From Cytophagales bacterium (lineage in GTDB: Bacteria; Bacteroidota; Bacteroidia; Cytophagales; VRUD01): 58,990 nt of DNA. The stretch's first letter is position 1. Every line of letters begins with the position of its first letter. Made by a program: the position numbers and the translations under genes. The stretch spans positions 1 to 58,990 of the forward strand of contig VRUD01000017.1 in NCBI GenBank assembly GCA_019456305.1. Direction: 5' to 3'. Positions 51,973-58,990 of this stretch are shown piece by piece. The notes under the pieces were generated by a model that saw only the letters and a program-made list of their open reading frames with translations, was not told where the DNA came from and made no database searches.

Positions 51973-52253
51973 CCGTTATCTTCTATTTTGCCCAATTTTA
52001 AAATCAATTGAACAAGTTAATAAACATACTCCAAAACCCCCTCTTTATAGCTCTCGTAGTTGCCGCTATTATTATCCCCTTTTTACCTCAGTCCTTTGAC
52101 AAATACAAAATGGAACTTGTTGACAGTGAAACAGTTTATGTATCACCGGACAAAAAATCATGGAATATTATTCTTTACAACGACCTTGACAATGACGGGA
52201 AAAGTGAGAAAGTTCGCTGCGGTTTTAGCCCCATTCTACAGTTACTTTTGTAA
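51973..52253 (+). pseudogene. Truncated duplicate of the sensor gene's start
   Basis: This is a copy of 53622-53876, including about 35 bp of upstream sequence and the first roughly 70 codons (TTG at 52008). The protein begins MNKLINILQNPLFIALVV with few changes (SFDKYKMELVDSETVYV versus TFDKYKMELIDSQTALV). After GCTGCGG (52217-52223) it diverges and stops. The downstream gene retains the complete sensor. The two copies flank the DUF1016 nuclease gene like direct repeats around an insert. Confidence 0.85.
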
Positions 52254-52315
52254 ACATAATTAAGGAATTTAAAGTAAACAATTTCAAAAATTGGGAACAC
52301 TATATAAACTTTTAC

Positions 52316-53398
52316 ATGGCTAAGAAAAAAAACGAGATATCGTCCAACCAAAAATACACGGAACTGCTTGCCTCCATTGGTTTTGCTATTGAAATGGGTC
52401 GTGAAAACGCTTTGGCAGCTATTAATGAGCGGTTACTTGCTACCTATTGGAAAATCGGCCAATACATTGTTGAATTTGAGCAACACGGACTTGAAAGGGC
52501 TGAATATGGGACTGAATTATTAAAGGATTTATCTAATGACCTAAAAATGCGTTATGGCAAAGGATTCAGCGTGAGCAATTTACAATATATGCGGTTGTTT
52601 TATCAATATTACCCAAAATTCCAGAAGTCTGGAAAATTCCAATCGTCTGAAATTCACCAGACGTCTGGTAAATCTCAAAAATACCAGACATCTGGTAAAT
52701 TGACCTGGTCGCATTATTGTGAATTACTTGGCATTTCGGACGACCTGACCAGGAGTTTCTATGAGAAACAATGCAGTAAAGAAAATTGGTCGGTAAGAGA
52801 GCTAAAAAGACAGATAATTTCAGGACTTTTTCAACGGATCGCATTAAGCAAAGACAAAGAAGGGGTTTTAAAGCTATCCACTCACGGACACGAAATTGCG
52901 ACAACAAAGGATATTGTAAAAGACCCATATGTATTTGAGTTCCTGAATATTCCGGAAAGCAAGAGAGTTTCTGAAAAAGCACTGGAAAAGAAGCTGCTTG
53001 ACAACCTGCAAACATTTCTTCTTGAACTTGGAAAAGGATTTTCATTCGTTGCCCGACAATTCAGAGTAACCATTGATAATGACCATTTTCACGTTGACCT
53101 TGTATTTTATCACCGAATCCTAAAATGCTTTGTATTGATTGACCTGAAAATCAGAAAAGTCAAGCATCAGGACATAGGACAAATGAATCTTTATCTGAAT
53201 TATTTTATAGAAGAAGAAAACACAGAAGGCGACAATGCACCAATTGGCATTATCATTTCAGCAGACAAGAATGAGCTATTGGTAAAATATGCAACAGGTG
53301 GCCTTTCAAATAAGATATTTGTTTCAAAATACCAGCTTTACCTCCCGGACAAAAAATTACTTGAGAATAAAATGAAGGAAATATTAGAAAAAGAATAG
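52316..53398 (+). CDS. DUF1016 (YhcG-like) PD-(D/E)XK nuclease
   Basis: The 360-residue protein has the DUF1016 N-terminal helical domain (NERLLATYWKIGQYIVEFEQ, SNLQYMRLFYQ) and TWSHYCELLGISDD. A C-terminal PD-(D/E)XK domain contains FHVDLVFYHRILKCFVLIDLK (Asp, Asp/Lys). In between (about residues 102-127) is a repeated, variable stretch (QKSGKFQSSEIHQTSGK) encoded by three CCAGA-TCTGG palindromes. Members are associated with mobile elements and defence loci. It is flanked by duplicated DNA. Confidence 0.88.
   Translation: MAKKKNEISSNQKYTELLASIGFAIEMGRENALAAINERLLATYWKIGQYIVEFEQHGLERAEYGTELLKDLSNDLKMRYGKGFSVSNLQYMRLFYQYYPKFQKSGKFQSSEIHQTSGKSQKYQTSGKLTWSHYCELLGISDDLTRSFYEKQCSKENWSVRELKRQIISGLFQRIALSKDKEGVLKLSTHGHEIATTKDIVKDPYVFEFLNIPESKRVSEKALEKKLLDNLQTFLLELGKGFSFVARQFRVTIDNDHFHVDLVFYHRILKCFVLIDLKIRKVKHQDIGQMNLYLNYFIEEENTEGDNAPIGIIISADKNELLVKYATGGLSNKIFVSKYQLYLPDKKLLENKMKEILEKE
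52619..52696. repeat. Three in-frame CCAGACNTCTGG palindromes in the DUF1016 gene
   Basis: TTCCAGAAGTCTGGAA (52619-52634), ACCAGACGTCTGGT (52656-52669) and ACCAGACATCTGGT (52683-52696) occur at about 27-37 bp spacing and encode the QTSGK-type repeats. The stretch falls between the two domains. Confidence 0.7.
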
Positions 53399-53513
53399 CC
53401 GCATTTCGCAGCCACATGAAGAAAATATACCCCCTAAAAAACAAAATTTTTTGGTATTTGGTATAAAATAACTGTATTTCGGCAGACAGAAATTTGCCCT
53501 AAAACAAGGGCTA

Positions 53514-53614
53514 TAAGCAATAGCGGTTGACGAAAAAACATGTATCTTTACACTTTCAATATGCGGTTGGTTTTTGGGACAGGTGCGTAGTTCTTAAACC
53601 GCAACGAAACATAT
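53514..53614 (+). repeat. GCGGTT-type element, copy A
   Basis: Roughly 100 bp that match copy B (56722-56829) at about 65-70% of positions. The most conserved parts are GCGGTTGACGA near the left end, a second GCGGTT in the middle, and GTAGTTCTTAAACCGCAACG near the right. The two GCGGTT sites can pair with AACCGC. It lies between the DUF1016 gene and the start of the sensor gene. It follows a GCCCT-AAAACA-AGGGC hairpin (53496-53511) that may end the DUF1016 transcript. Confidence 0.65.
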
Positions 53615-53656
53615 GCGCGTCCCGTTATCTTCTATTTTGCCCAATTTTAAAATCAA

Positions 53657-55816
53657 TTGAACAAGTTAATAAACATACTCCAAAACCCCCTCTTTATAGC
53701 TCTCGTAGTTGCCGCTATTATTATCCCCTTTTTACCCCAAACCTTTGACAAATACAAAATGGAACTTATTGACAGCCAGACGGCTCTTGTTACACCGGAC
53801 AAAAAATCATGGAGCATTGTTCTTTACAACGACCTCAACAATGACGTGAAAAGTGAGAAAGTTCGCTGCGGTATTTTATCCTTGCAATCACCAGGGAGTT
53901 ATGATTATTTCATTCTATCTGACAATAAAGATGGCGTAATATGCCAGTTGAATTTCACAACCCGCTTGCATCGCCGCAGCAGGGTGTCATTTGGTGACTG
54001 CGACAATAACGGGTTCAATGAAATATACTTTTTTACTTTCAGGAACGACTCCATTTTTATTCAGCGCTTTATTGACCCCTACAAAGGAAAAGGATGCGAA
54101 GGAAAACTTACAAAACCCAAATACGTTGACAAAGTATGGAAAAATAATAAAAATGAGATTGGCGGAATTTCGGAAGCCAAATTCTATGATTTGAATGGCG
54201 ATGGATACAAAGAAGTGATTTTTAGTATCCATACCGGTTTTGCACAACAGCCCCGTAATATGTATGCTTATGATATAATCAATGACACCATTTTGAAATC
54301 TCCTCAAAGTGGTGCTCACAGTGGTTATGGCAGTCCAATTTTCTATGATTTGAATAATGATGGGGAAATTGAAATTATTAAGGGCTATACTGCAGCTGGT
54401 AATTTGCCGGAAGATTTTCCGTATTCAGACAACAGCGCCTGGCTGATGGTCTTTGACAATAAGTTAAATTTTTTCTTTGACCCGATTGAATTTCCCCTGT
54501 TTCAATCCAATGTACTAGCAGTTCCATACAGAATAAAAGGCGAGACATTCATTGCTGTTTTATACCGGTATACCGGAACAGAAAATATAAAGCCGGCTTT
54601 ATATCTATATAACATCAAAGGAAAGAAAGTAAAAGAAAAAATATTACCTGAAGCATATAACTGGAAAGCACTAAACATCATATCACTTAATTCAGAAAAA
54701 AGAGACAGATTGTATTTAATTGATTTCAAAGGAAATATAGAACAATTAAATGAAGAATTTGAAACAATAAATGAATATAAAATTGAACCGCTAGTGCACT
54801 CCTTTCCGCACTTTATTGATGCAGACGGTGATGGGGAAGATGAACTGTGTTTTTTTAGCGAGGACATGCAAAGGATCATTATCGTCCGCAACGATTTTTC
54901 GCATCCCATTGCCGCGGATGTACCGAATACAGGGGGTCATTTAGCATTGGAAATTAAACGAAACGGAGACCTGCACCCCAATATTTTCGTACAGCGGGGT
55001 GCAAACCGCTACATGTTCAGCTACCTCCCCAACCCGCTGTATTACCTCAAATACCTGATATACGCAGGCATCTGGCTGGGGCTGTCGCTGTTCATATTCG
55101 GAGTTCAAAAGGCAGGGGCCTATAAGTTAGAACAGGACAAAAAGAAGCTTGAGCATACGGTTAAAGAAAGAACCGCAGAAGTTATGACGCAAAAAGAAGA
55201 GATATTAACGCAAAATGAGGTATTGGAAAGTCGAAAGGAAGAGTTAGAAACAATGAATATTGAATTAGATAAGCTTTCATTAGTAGCGAGAAAAACAGAC
55301 AACTACGTGATAATTACCGATAAAGATGATAAAATTGAATGGGTTAATGAGGGGTTTACACGCATTACGGGTTTTAAACTGAAAAACGTTATAGGCCAGC
55401 ATCCCTCCGTTATTTTAAGAGGCGATGGTACAGACCCTGAAGTGGCAAAAAAAATTGATAAAATGGCAAAAACAAAAAAGCCATTTACATCAGAAATTCT
55501 CAATTACAATAAAAAGGGTGAGCCGGTTTGGCTTTATACTAACGTTACTCCGGTATTAGATGATGCCGGTGAAATTATACGATATATTTCAGTTGGTAGT
55601 GATATTACTGAACGCAAAAAAGCGGAAGAAAAGATCAAACAACAAAACAAAAACATCACCGACAGCATTCACTACGCAGAACGGATTCAAAAGGCAATCT
55701 TACCTTCAGATGAGTACATCAGGGAAATACTCTCGCCTGTTGAAGATGTAGGCTTTTTTATATTGTATAAGCCAAAGGATATCGTGAGTGGTGATTTCTA
55801 TTTTTTTAAAAGGTGA
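53657..55816 (+). pseudogene. Sensor part of a SpoIIE-type phosphatase (frameshifted)
   Basis: The 719-residue frame begins at TTG 53657. It has a transmembrane helix (residues 11-27), a periplasmic FG-GAP/VCBS-like region with DxDxDG loops (near 114, 178, 231 and 388), a second helix (463-483), a coiled coil (488-545) and a PAS domain (about 545-665). The start of a SpoIIE domain follows and breaks at GDFYFFKR-stop. The SpoIIE domain resumes at 55813 one frame back. One added A in the AAAA run at 55808-55811 would join both parts. Confidence 0.8.
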
Positions 55817-56469
55817 GGGATACTACTGTAATAGCCGCCTGTGATTGCACGGGGCATGGCGTACCGGGCGCCTTTATGAGCATGATAGGCAGCCGGTTGC
55901 TTGATGACATCGTATATGACAAAAAAGTCACTGATGCAGCTCAGGTATTAAATCAACTCCGCAAGGGTGTGATACACGCGTTTGGCAAGGCAGGGGCTAC
56001 AGGCAAGCAGCAGGATGGTATGGATATGGCGCTAATAAGTTTAAAGTTTAGAAAAAGCGATGCCATCGCTACGAGCGATGGCATCGCTACACTGCAATAC
56101 GCAGGTGCATACAATCCTCTTTATATCTTTCGGAATATAAAAAACAGCGATAATGCGAATGGTTTGGAGGTAATAAAAGCGGACAGACAGCCTGTTGGTT
56201 ATTATGGAGATAATGAAAAACCTTTTACCAACCACCACCTGCAACTGCGAAAGGGAGATACTCTTTACATTTTTTCAGATGGCTATCAAGACCAGTTTGG
56301 TGGATCTGAGGGGGGGAAATTCAGTCCCGGTCAATTCAGGGAACTGTTATTTTCTGTGCAGGATAAGAAGATGTCTGAACAACATGACGTCCTTGATAAA
56401 ACTATTGAGGACTGGAAAGGAAATGAAGAGCAGCTTGATGATATATTGGTGATTGGGGTGAGGATATAA
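55813..56469 (+). pseudogene. SpoIIE phosphatase part of the same gene
   Basis: This frame (218 codons from GTG 55813) contains VIAACDCTGHGVPGAFMSMIG and GMDMALISL, then LQYAGAYNPLYIF and DTLYIFSDGYQDQFGG. These are the metal-binding and catalytic motifs of PP2C-like SpoIIE serine phosphatases. It has no start signal of its own and completes the upstream frame. An 11-codon palindrome (56056-56088) lies within it. If the break is a sequencing error, the gene is one 930-940-residue sensor phosphatase. Confidence 0.8.
56056..56088. repeat. Perfect 15-bp-arm palindrome inside the SpoIIE domain
   Basis: AGCGATGCCATCGCT (56056-56070), ACG, and AGCGATGGCATCGCT (56074-56088) are perfect inverted repeats. 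They encode SDAIATSDGIAT between LKFRK and LQYAGAYN, where related proteins have a short turn. The inserted length is 33 bp (11 codons), so the frame is kept. Confidence 0.85.
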
Positions 56470-56635
56470 TCGGCAGTCGGCAATTGGCAGTCTGCAGTCG
56501 GCAGTCGGCAATTGGCAGTCGGCAATTGGCAGTCGGCAATTGGCAGTCGGCAATTGGCAGTCGGCAATCGGCAGTCGGCAATTGGCAGTCGGCAGTCGGC
56601 AATTGGCAGTCGGCAGTCAGCAGTCGGCAGTAAGA
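56470..56635. repeat. CGGCAGTCGGCAATTGG tandem array
   Basis: About 166 bp of alternating CGGCAGT and CGGCAAT or TGGCAGT 7-mers (roughly 20 units) immediately after the SpoIIE stop. Related shorter arrays lie at 21836-21990, 28404-28505, 32351-32400 and 40977-41084. There are no unique spacers, so it is not a CRISPR. Minus-strand open frames across it are repeat artefacts. Confidence 0.85.
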
Positions 56636-56721
56636 AAGATACCTGAAAAAGAGACAGAAGAAGATAGTGGAAAAATAAGAACACTGTGGACTGAAAATTG
56701 AGCAAAACAGAAGATAATCTA

Positions 56722-56829
56722 TATGCCATTGCGGTTGACGAGGATATTCGTACTTTAGTGTTTTCAACAAGCGGTTTATTTCGGAGACAGTGACGTAGTT
56801 CTTAAACCGCAACGGCACATAGCATTGAC
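56722..56829 (+). repeat. GCGGTT-type element, copy B
   Basis: The ends TATGCCATTGCGGTT and AACCGCAACGGCACATA are nearly perfect inverted repeats. A second internal GCGGTTTA (56771-56778) pairs exactly with TAAACCGC (56803-56810). It matches copy A at 53514-53614. It stands between the array and the 175-residue hypothetical gene. A TACTTTAG in the left half resembles a -7 box. Function unknown. Confidence 0.65.
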
Positions 56830-56889
56830 CGTTTTGCTTAATGCTACTGAACACCTACGATATTCAGAAAAAATTCGTAAATTTGTCAT

Positions 56890-57417
56890 ATGAAGAAGCA
56901 GAGAATCACTGAGCTCGATTTTATCATTGACCAGCTGACCGACTCAATTTTAAACACATATAGCGGGGACAGTTTTCAAACCAATATTGTACGACTAACA
57001 AAACTGGATTTAAAACAGGTGACAAATAAGAATGGTTGGGCTTTTGACTGGAAAAGTGAACTTAAACAAAATGACAGGGACGTTTATAAACTGACAATTT
57101 TTAACAATCCGGATATCATTCAGGGACTACTGAGCTTCACTATTAAAAGTGACCATGTATTCATGCATCTTTTGGAAAGTTCACCGTTTAACAGAGGAAA
57201 AGACAAAGTTTACGAAGGAGTACCGGGAAATCTTGTGGCGTTTACCTGTAAAATATCTTTTCAGCATGACAATGACGGGTTGGTTTCGTTTCATTCCAAG
57301 AGTAAGCTAATAGAACATTATAAAAGAACATTAGGGGCGTACCATTTTAAAGGACAATTAATGGTCATTACAACTGATGCTGCACAAAAACTAATTGACA
57401 AATATTTTAAAACATAA
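56890..57417 (+). CDS. Hypothetical protein (175 residues)
   Basis: I do not recognise this cytosolic protein. It has a helical N-terminus (ITELDFIIDQLTDSIL) and a beta-rich body (YKLTIFNNPDIIQGLLSFTI, GNLVAFTCKISFQ). It lies 60 bp after the GCGGTT element and 3 bp before a small gene, so they may be co-transcribed. Confidence 0.65.
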   Translation: MKKQRITELDFIIDQLTDSILNTYSGDSFQTNIVRLTKLDLKQVTNKNGWAFDWKSELKQNDRDVYKLTIFNNPDIIQGLLSFTIKSDHVFMHLLESSPFNRGKDKVYEGVPGNLVAFTCKISFQHDNDGLVSFHSKSKLIEHYKRTLGAYHFKGQLMVITTDAAQKLIDKYFKT

Positions 57418-57420
57418 AAC

Positions 57421-57579
57421 ATGGGACTAATAAAAGAGCCAAAGGGAGTTGACTTTATGATTCAGAGTAGACCGTTGACTGCTAAAGAACAAACTGACTT
57501 AAGTGAATATATACGTAAGTTAAAACAGAAACGAAAGTCAAAATCCCGTAAACGACTAACAAAAATAGAATCCGAATAA
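57421..57579 (+). CDS. Small basic protein (52 residues)
   Basis: This short frame was below the length limit of the supplied list. It begins MGLIKEPKGVDFMIQSRPLT, which resembles a short conserved protein often found in Bacteroidota (VDF and RPLT in the first 20 residues). The second half is Lys/Arg-rich (YIRKLKQKRKSKSRKRLTK). It starts 3 bp after the 175-residue gene and ends 29 bp before the likely intron end. Confidence 0.6.
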   Translation: MGLIKEPKGVDFMIQSRPLTAKEQTDLSEYIRKLKQKRKSKSRKRLTKIESE

Positions 57580-57607
57580 ATAACGGACAGAAACCGCACT
57601 AAGCACA

Positions 57608-57690
57608 ATCGAGTAGCCCGCCCCGCCAAATCCTGACGGGGTGAGGCTCTCACACCACTGTACGTACGGGTCTCGTATACAGCGGTTCGT
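57608..57690 (-). ncRNA. Group II intron 3' end: domains V and VI
   Basis: On the minus strand, CCGCTGTA (57684-57677) pairs with TACAGTGG (57662-57655) around an ACGAGACCCGT region, which fits the domain V stem. A CCCCG...CGGGG stem (57642-57622) fits domain VI. The sequence then ends in CTACTCGAT, so the 3' splice site is likely near 57608. The reverse-transcriptase ORF stops inside domain V (57650). The 5' end lies beyond the window. Confidence 0.6.
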
Positions 57691-58966
57691 TAAGATGTGG
57701 GGCAACCTTTTCATAGTAAGAAAGCAATGATATGTAGCCCCTTTTCATTAGCCGTTTTAAGGTGATTGTAGTCACCAGAATCGGACTTTGAGCTACTGCC
57801 CATCCACCCATCCGTGTCCTGCTCCATGCGTACGCCTGACCGTTCGGAATACCTAACCGAATTAAATTCTTTCGTTTCCTCTCTGGTTTCTTCCAATCAG
57901 ACCAAATACAGTACCTCAGCCGGTTACGCAGCCAACTGTCCAGTTCTTTGAGTTTGCTGTGAATACTTGCCATACGGAAGTAGTTCACCCATCCTCGCAA
58001 GACTTCTTTCAGTTTGCCTATGCGTTCGTCCAAGGTGCATGGAGTGGTTTTCTTTGTGATGAGTTTCAGGTTTTGTTTGAGTGTTTTCCAACTTTTATTG
58101 CTCACCGTCAGTTGGTATTTACCCTTCTCCCCTTTGATGTACGTGGGTACGAATTTGAAACCCAGTATCTCAAATTGCACAGGTTTGCGTAGGCCGCTTT
58201 TCTCCCGGTTGATGGGTAGTTTTAGTTTGTTCTTTAGAAACAAATAAACACTGTTTCCCACTTTGCGGGCTGCTTGATGGCTTTTTGTATAAATACTAAA
58301 GTCATCAGCATAACGAACATAGCGCAGTCCTTGTTTTTCCAGTTCCTTATCCAACTCATGCAACATGATATTGGACAGCAACGGACTTAGAGGGCTGCCC
58401 TGCGGTACGCCTTTTCTGCGTTTGACTAACTTCCCATCAATAAGGATGGGCGCACGTAGCCACTTGCGTATCAGGCGTAGCGTGAGAGGGCATTTTACCT
58501 TGCGGTACAACAGTTGTAAAAGAAGGCAATGATCCACTTCATCGAAGAAGTTTTTAAGGTCTATATCAACTATGTGCTGATAGCCTTCATTGATGTTCTT
58601 CTGCGCTTGAAGTACCGCTTGGTGAGCATTTCGGTTGGGGCGAAATCCATAGCTGTATGCTTTGAACTCCAGCTCAAACTTTGGCATTATCACTTGACTT
58701 ACCGCTTGTTGTAGCAGTCTGTCAATTACGGTAGGTATGCCTAAAAGGCGTTTCTTACCGTTGCTCTTGGGTATAAATACCCCGAGGATGGGTTGAGGAA
58801 GATATGTGCCGTCTTGCAATGCGGTAGTTATCTTGTCCCTGTTTATGTTCAGGTGTTCGGATAACTCCTTTACAGACACGCCATCCACGCCTGCCGAACC
58901 TTTGTTCGACACGACTTGCTGACATGCAAGTCGCATGTTCTTACGGTTAATTACTTTCTCAATCAT
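57650..58966 (-). CDS. ltrA: Group II intron reverse transcriptase/maturase
   Basis: The 438-residue protein has reverse-transcriptase blocks: IPTVIDRLLQQAV, DIDLKNFFDEVDH (about 134), GVPQGSPLSPLLSNI (about 187) and the catalytic YADD (219-222). A maturase segment LRGWVNYFRMA lies near 340. No HNH endonuclease domain is visible, so it resembles the endonuclease-less bacterial classes. The final codons are encoded by the intron's domain V. The start ATG is at 58964-58966. Confidence 0.95.
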   Translation of the reverse strand: MIEKVINRKNMRLACQQVVSNKGSAGVDGVSVKELSEHLNINRDKITTALQDGTYLPQPILGVFIPKSNGKKRLLGIPTVIDRLLQQAVSQVIMPKFELEFKAYSYGFRPNRNAHQAVLQAQKNINEGYQHIVDIDLKNFFDEVDHCLLLQLLYRKVKCPLTLRLIRKWLRAPILIDGKLVKRRKGVPQGSPLSPLLSNIMLHELDKELEKQGLRYVRYADDFSIYTKSHQAARKVGNSVYLFLKNKLKLPINREKSGLRKPVQFEILGFKFVPTYIKGEKGKYQLTVSNKSWKTLKQNLKLITKKTTPCTLDERIGKLKEVLRGWVNYFRMASIHSKLKELDSWLRNRLRYCIWSDWKKPERKRKNLIRLGIPNGQAYAWSRTRMGGWAVAQSPILVTTITLKRLMKRGYISLLSYYEKVAPHLNEPLYTRPVRTVV

Positions 58967-58990
58967 CTCGTTTACTATTCATTGTATTCC

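Noticed and set aside
55790-55830. Programmed -1 ribosomal frameshift in the SpoIIE gene
   Set aside because: The T7A4GG run has no X-XXY-YYZ heptamer that re-pairs properly in the -1 frame; the -1 frame has a TAA at the T/A boundary. A missing base is simpler.
56470-56635. CRISPR array
   Set aside because: The units are contiguous 7-mers with no unique spacers of 25-40 bp and no cas genes are near.
53514-56829. Integron attC sites
   Set aside because: The GCGGTT elements lack RYYYAAC/GTTRRRY core sites at the expected places, and no integrase gene is visible.
56331-56854. Minus-strand ORFs rich in LPTADCRLPIADC repeats
   Set aside because: They are translations of the CGGCAGTC array and have no other support.
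1-58990. rRNA or tRNA genes
   Set aside because: Reading by eye, I found no cloverleaf with CCA-like end nor any rRNA sequence. A tRNAscan run would settle it.

Overview
The window is chromosomal DNA from a member of the Bacteroidota. The sequence is AT-rich with no obvious Shine-Dalgarno sites. The best promoters have the Bacteroidota TTTG-N19/20-TAnnTTTG form. Phylum-typical genes are present: a type IX secretion C-terminal sorting domain, the gliding lipoprotein GldH next to a PSP1 (RicT-like) protein, DUF4476, DUF1684 and GWxTD proteins. I cannot name a genus. The many repeats and the split gene fit an environmental or metagenome-assembled genome. Layout: (1) 1-21.6 kb is an O-antigen or capsule locus on the + strand: flippase C-terminus, CDP-sugar genes (rfbF, rfbG, a 3,5-epimerase, a PLP aminotransferase, a CDP-paratose 2-epimerase-like gene), an ATP-grasp protein, a phosphatase-epimerase fusion, methyltransferases, glycosyltransferases, an MBOAT/SGNH O-acylation pair, an O-antigen polymerase/ligase and asnB. 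It contains gene remnants and copied fragments of neighbours. A 2.3 kb degraded island (16.1-18.4 kb) holds an unrecognised two-gene HEPN module and pieces of a type I restriction locus (hsdR, rhuM). (2) 22.0-25.8 kb, minus strand: DUF4476 protein, an MNT/HEPN toxin-antitoxin pair and an MsbA-like ABC exporter, closely packed. (3) 26-34 kb: lipoproteins, a PIN toxin pair, an Lrp regulator, prfA, a radical SAM/SPASM protein and a delta-60 repeat protein with a type IX sorting signal. (4) 34-51.7 kb: housekeeping and envelope genes (GT39-like protein, apbE, ruvB, GWxTD protein, rlmB, a sodium symporter, a helix-hairpin-helix protein, DUF5615/DUF433 pair, DUF1684, purD, PSP1, gldH). (5) 51.8-59 kb, accessory DNA: a duplicated sensor-gene start flanking a DUF1016 (YhcG-like) nuclease, a sensor/SpoIIE phosphatase broken by a frameshift, a large tandem array, and a group II intron running off the right end. 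The most unusual property is the density of palindromic repeats. Several families sit between genes: 90-bp MITE-like elements, elements with about 30-bp terminal inverted repeats, CGGCAGTC-like arrays and TCCCGARTRYTCGGGA palindromes. Similar palindromes also lie in frame inside at least eight protein genes. One 43-bp core is read from opposite strands in a glycosyltransferase and in apbE, which resembles the Rickettsia palindromic elements. I found no rRNA, tRNA or CRISPR array by eye.
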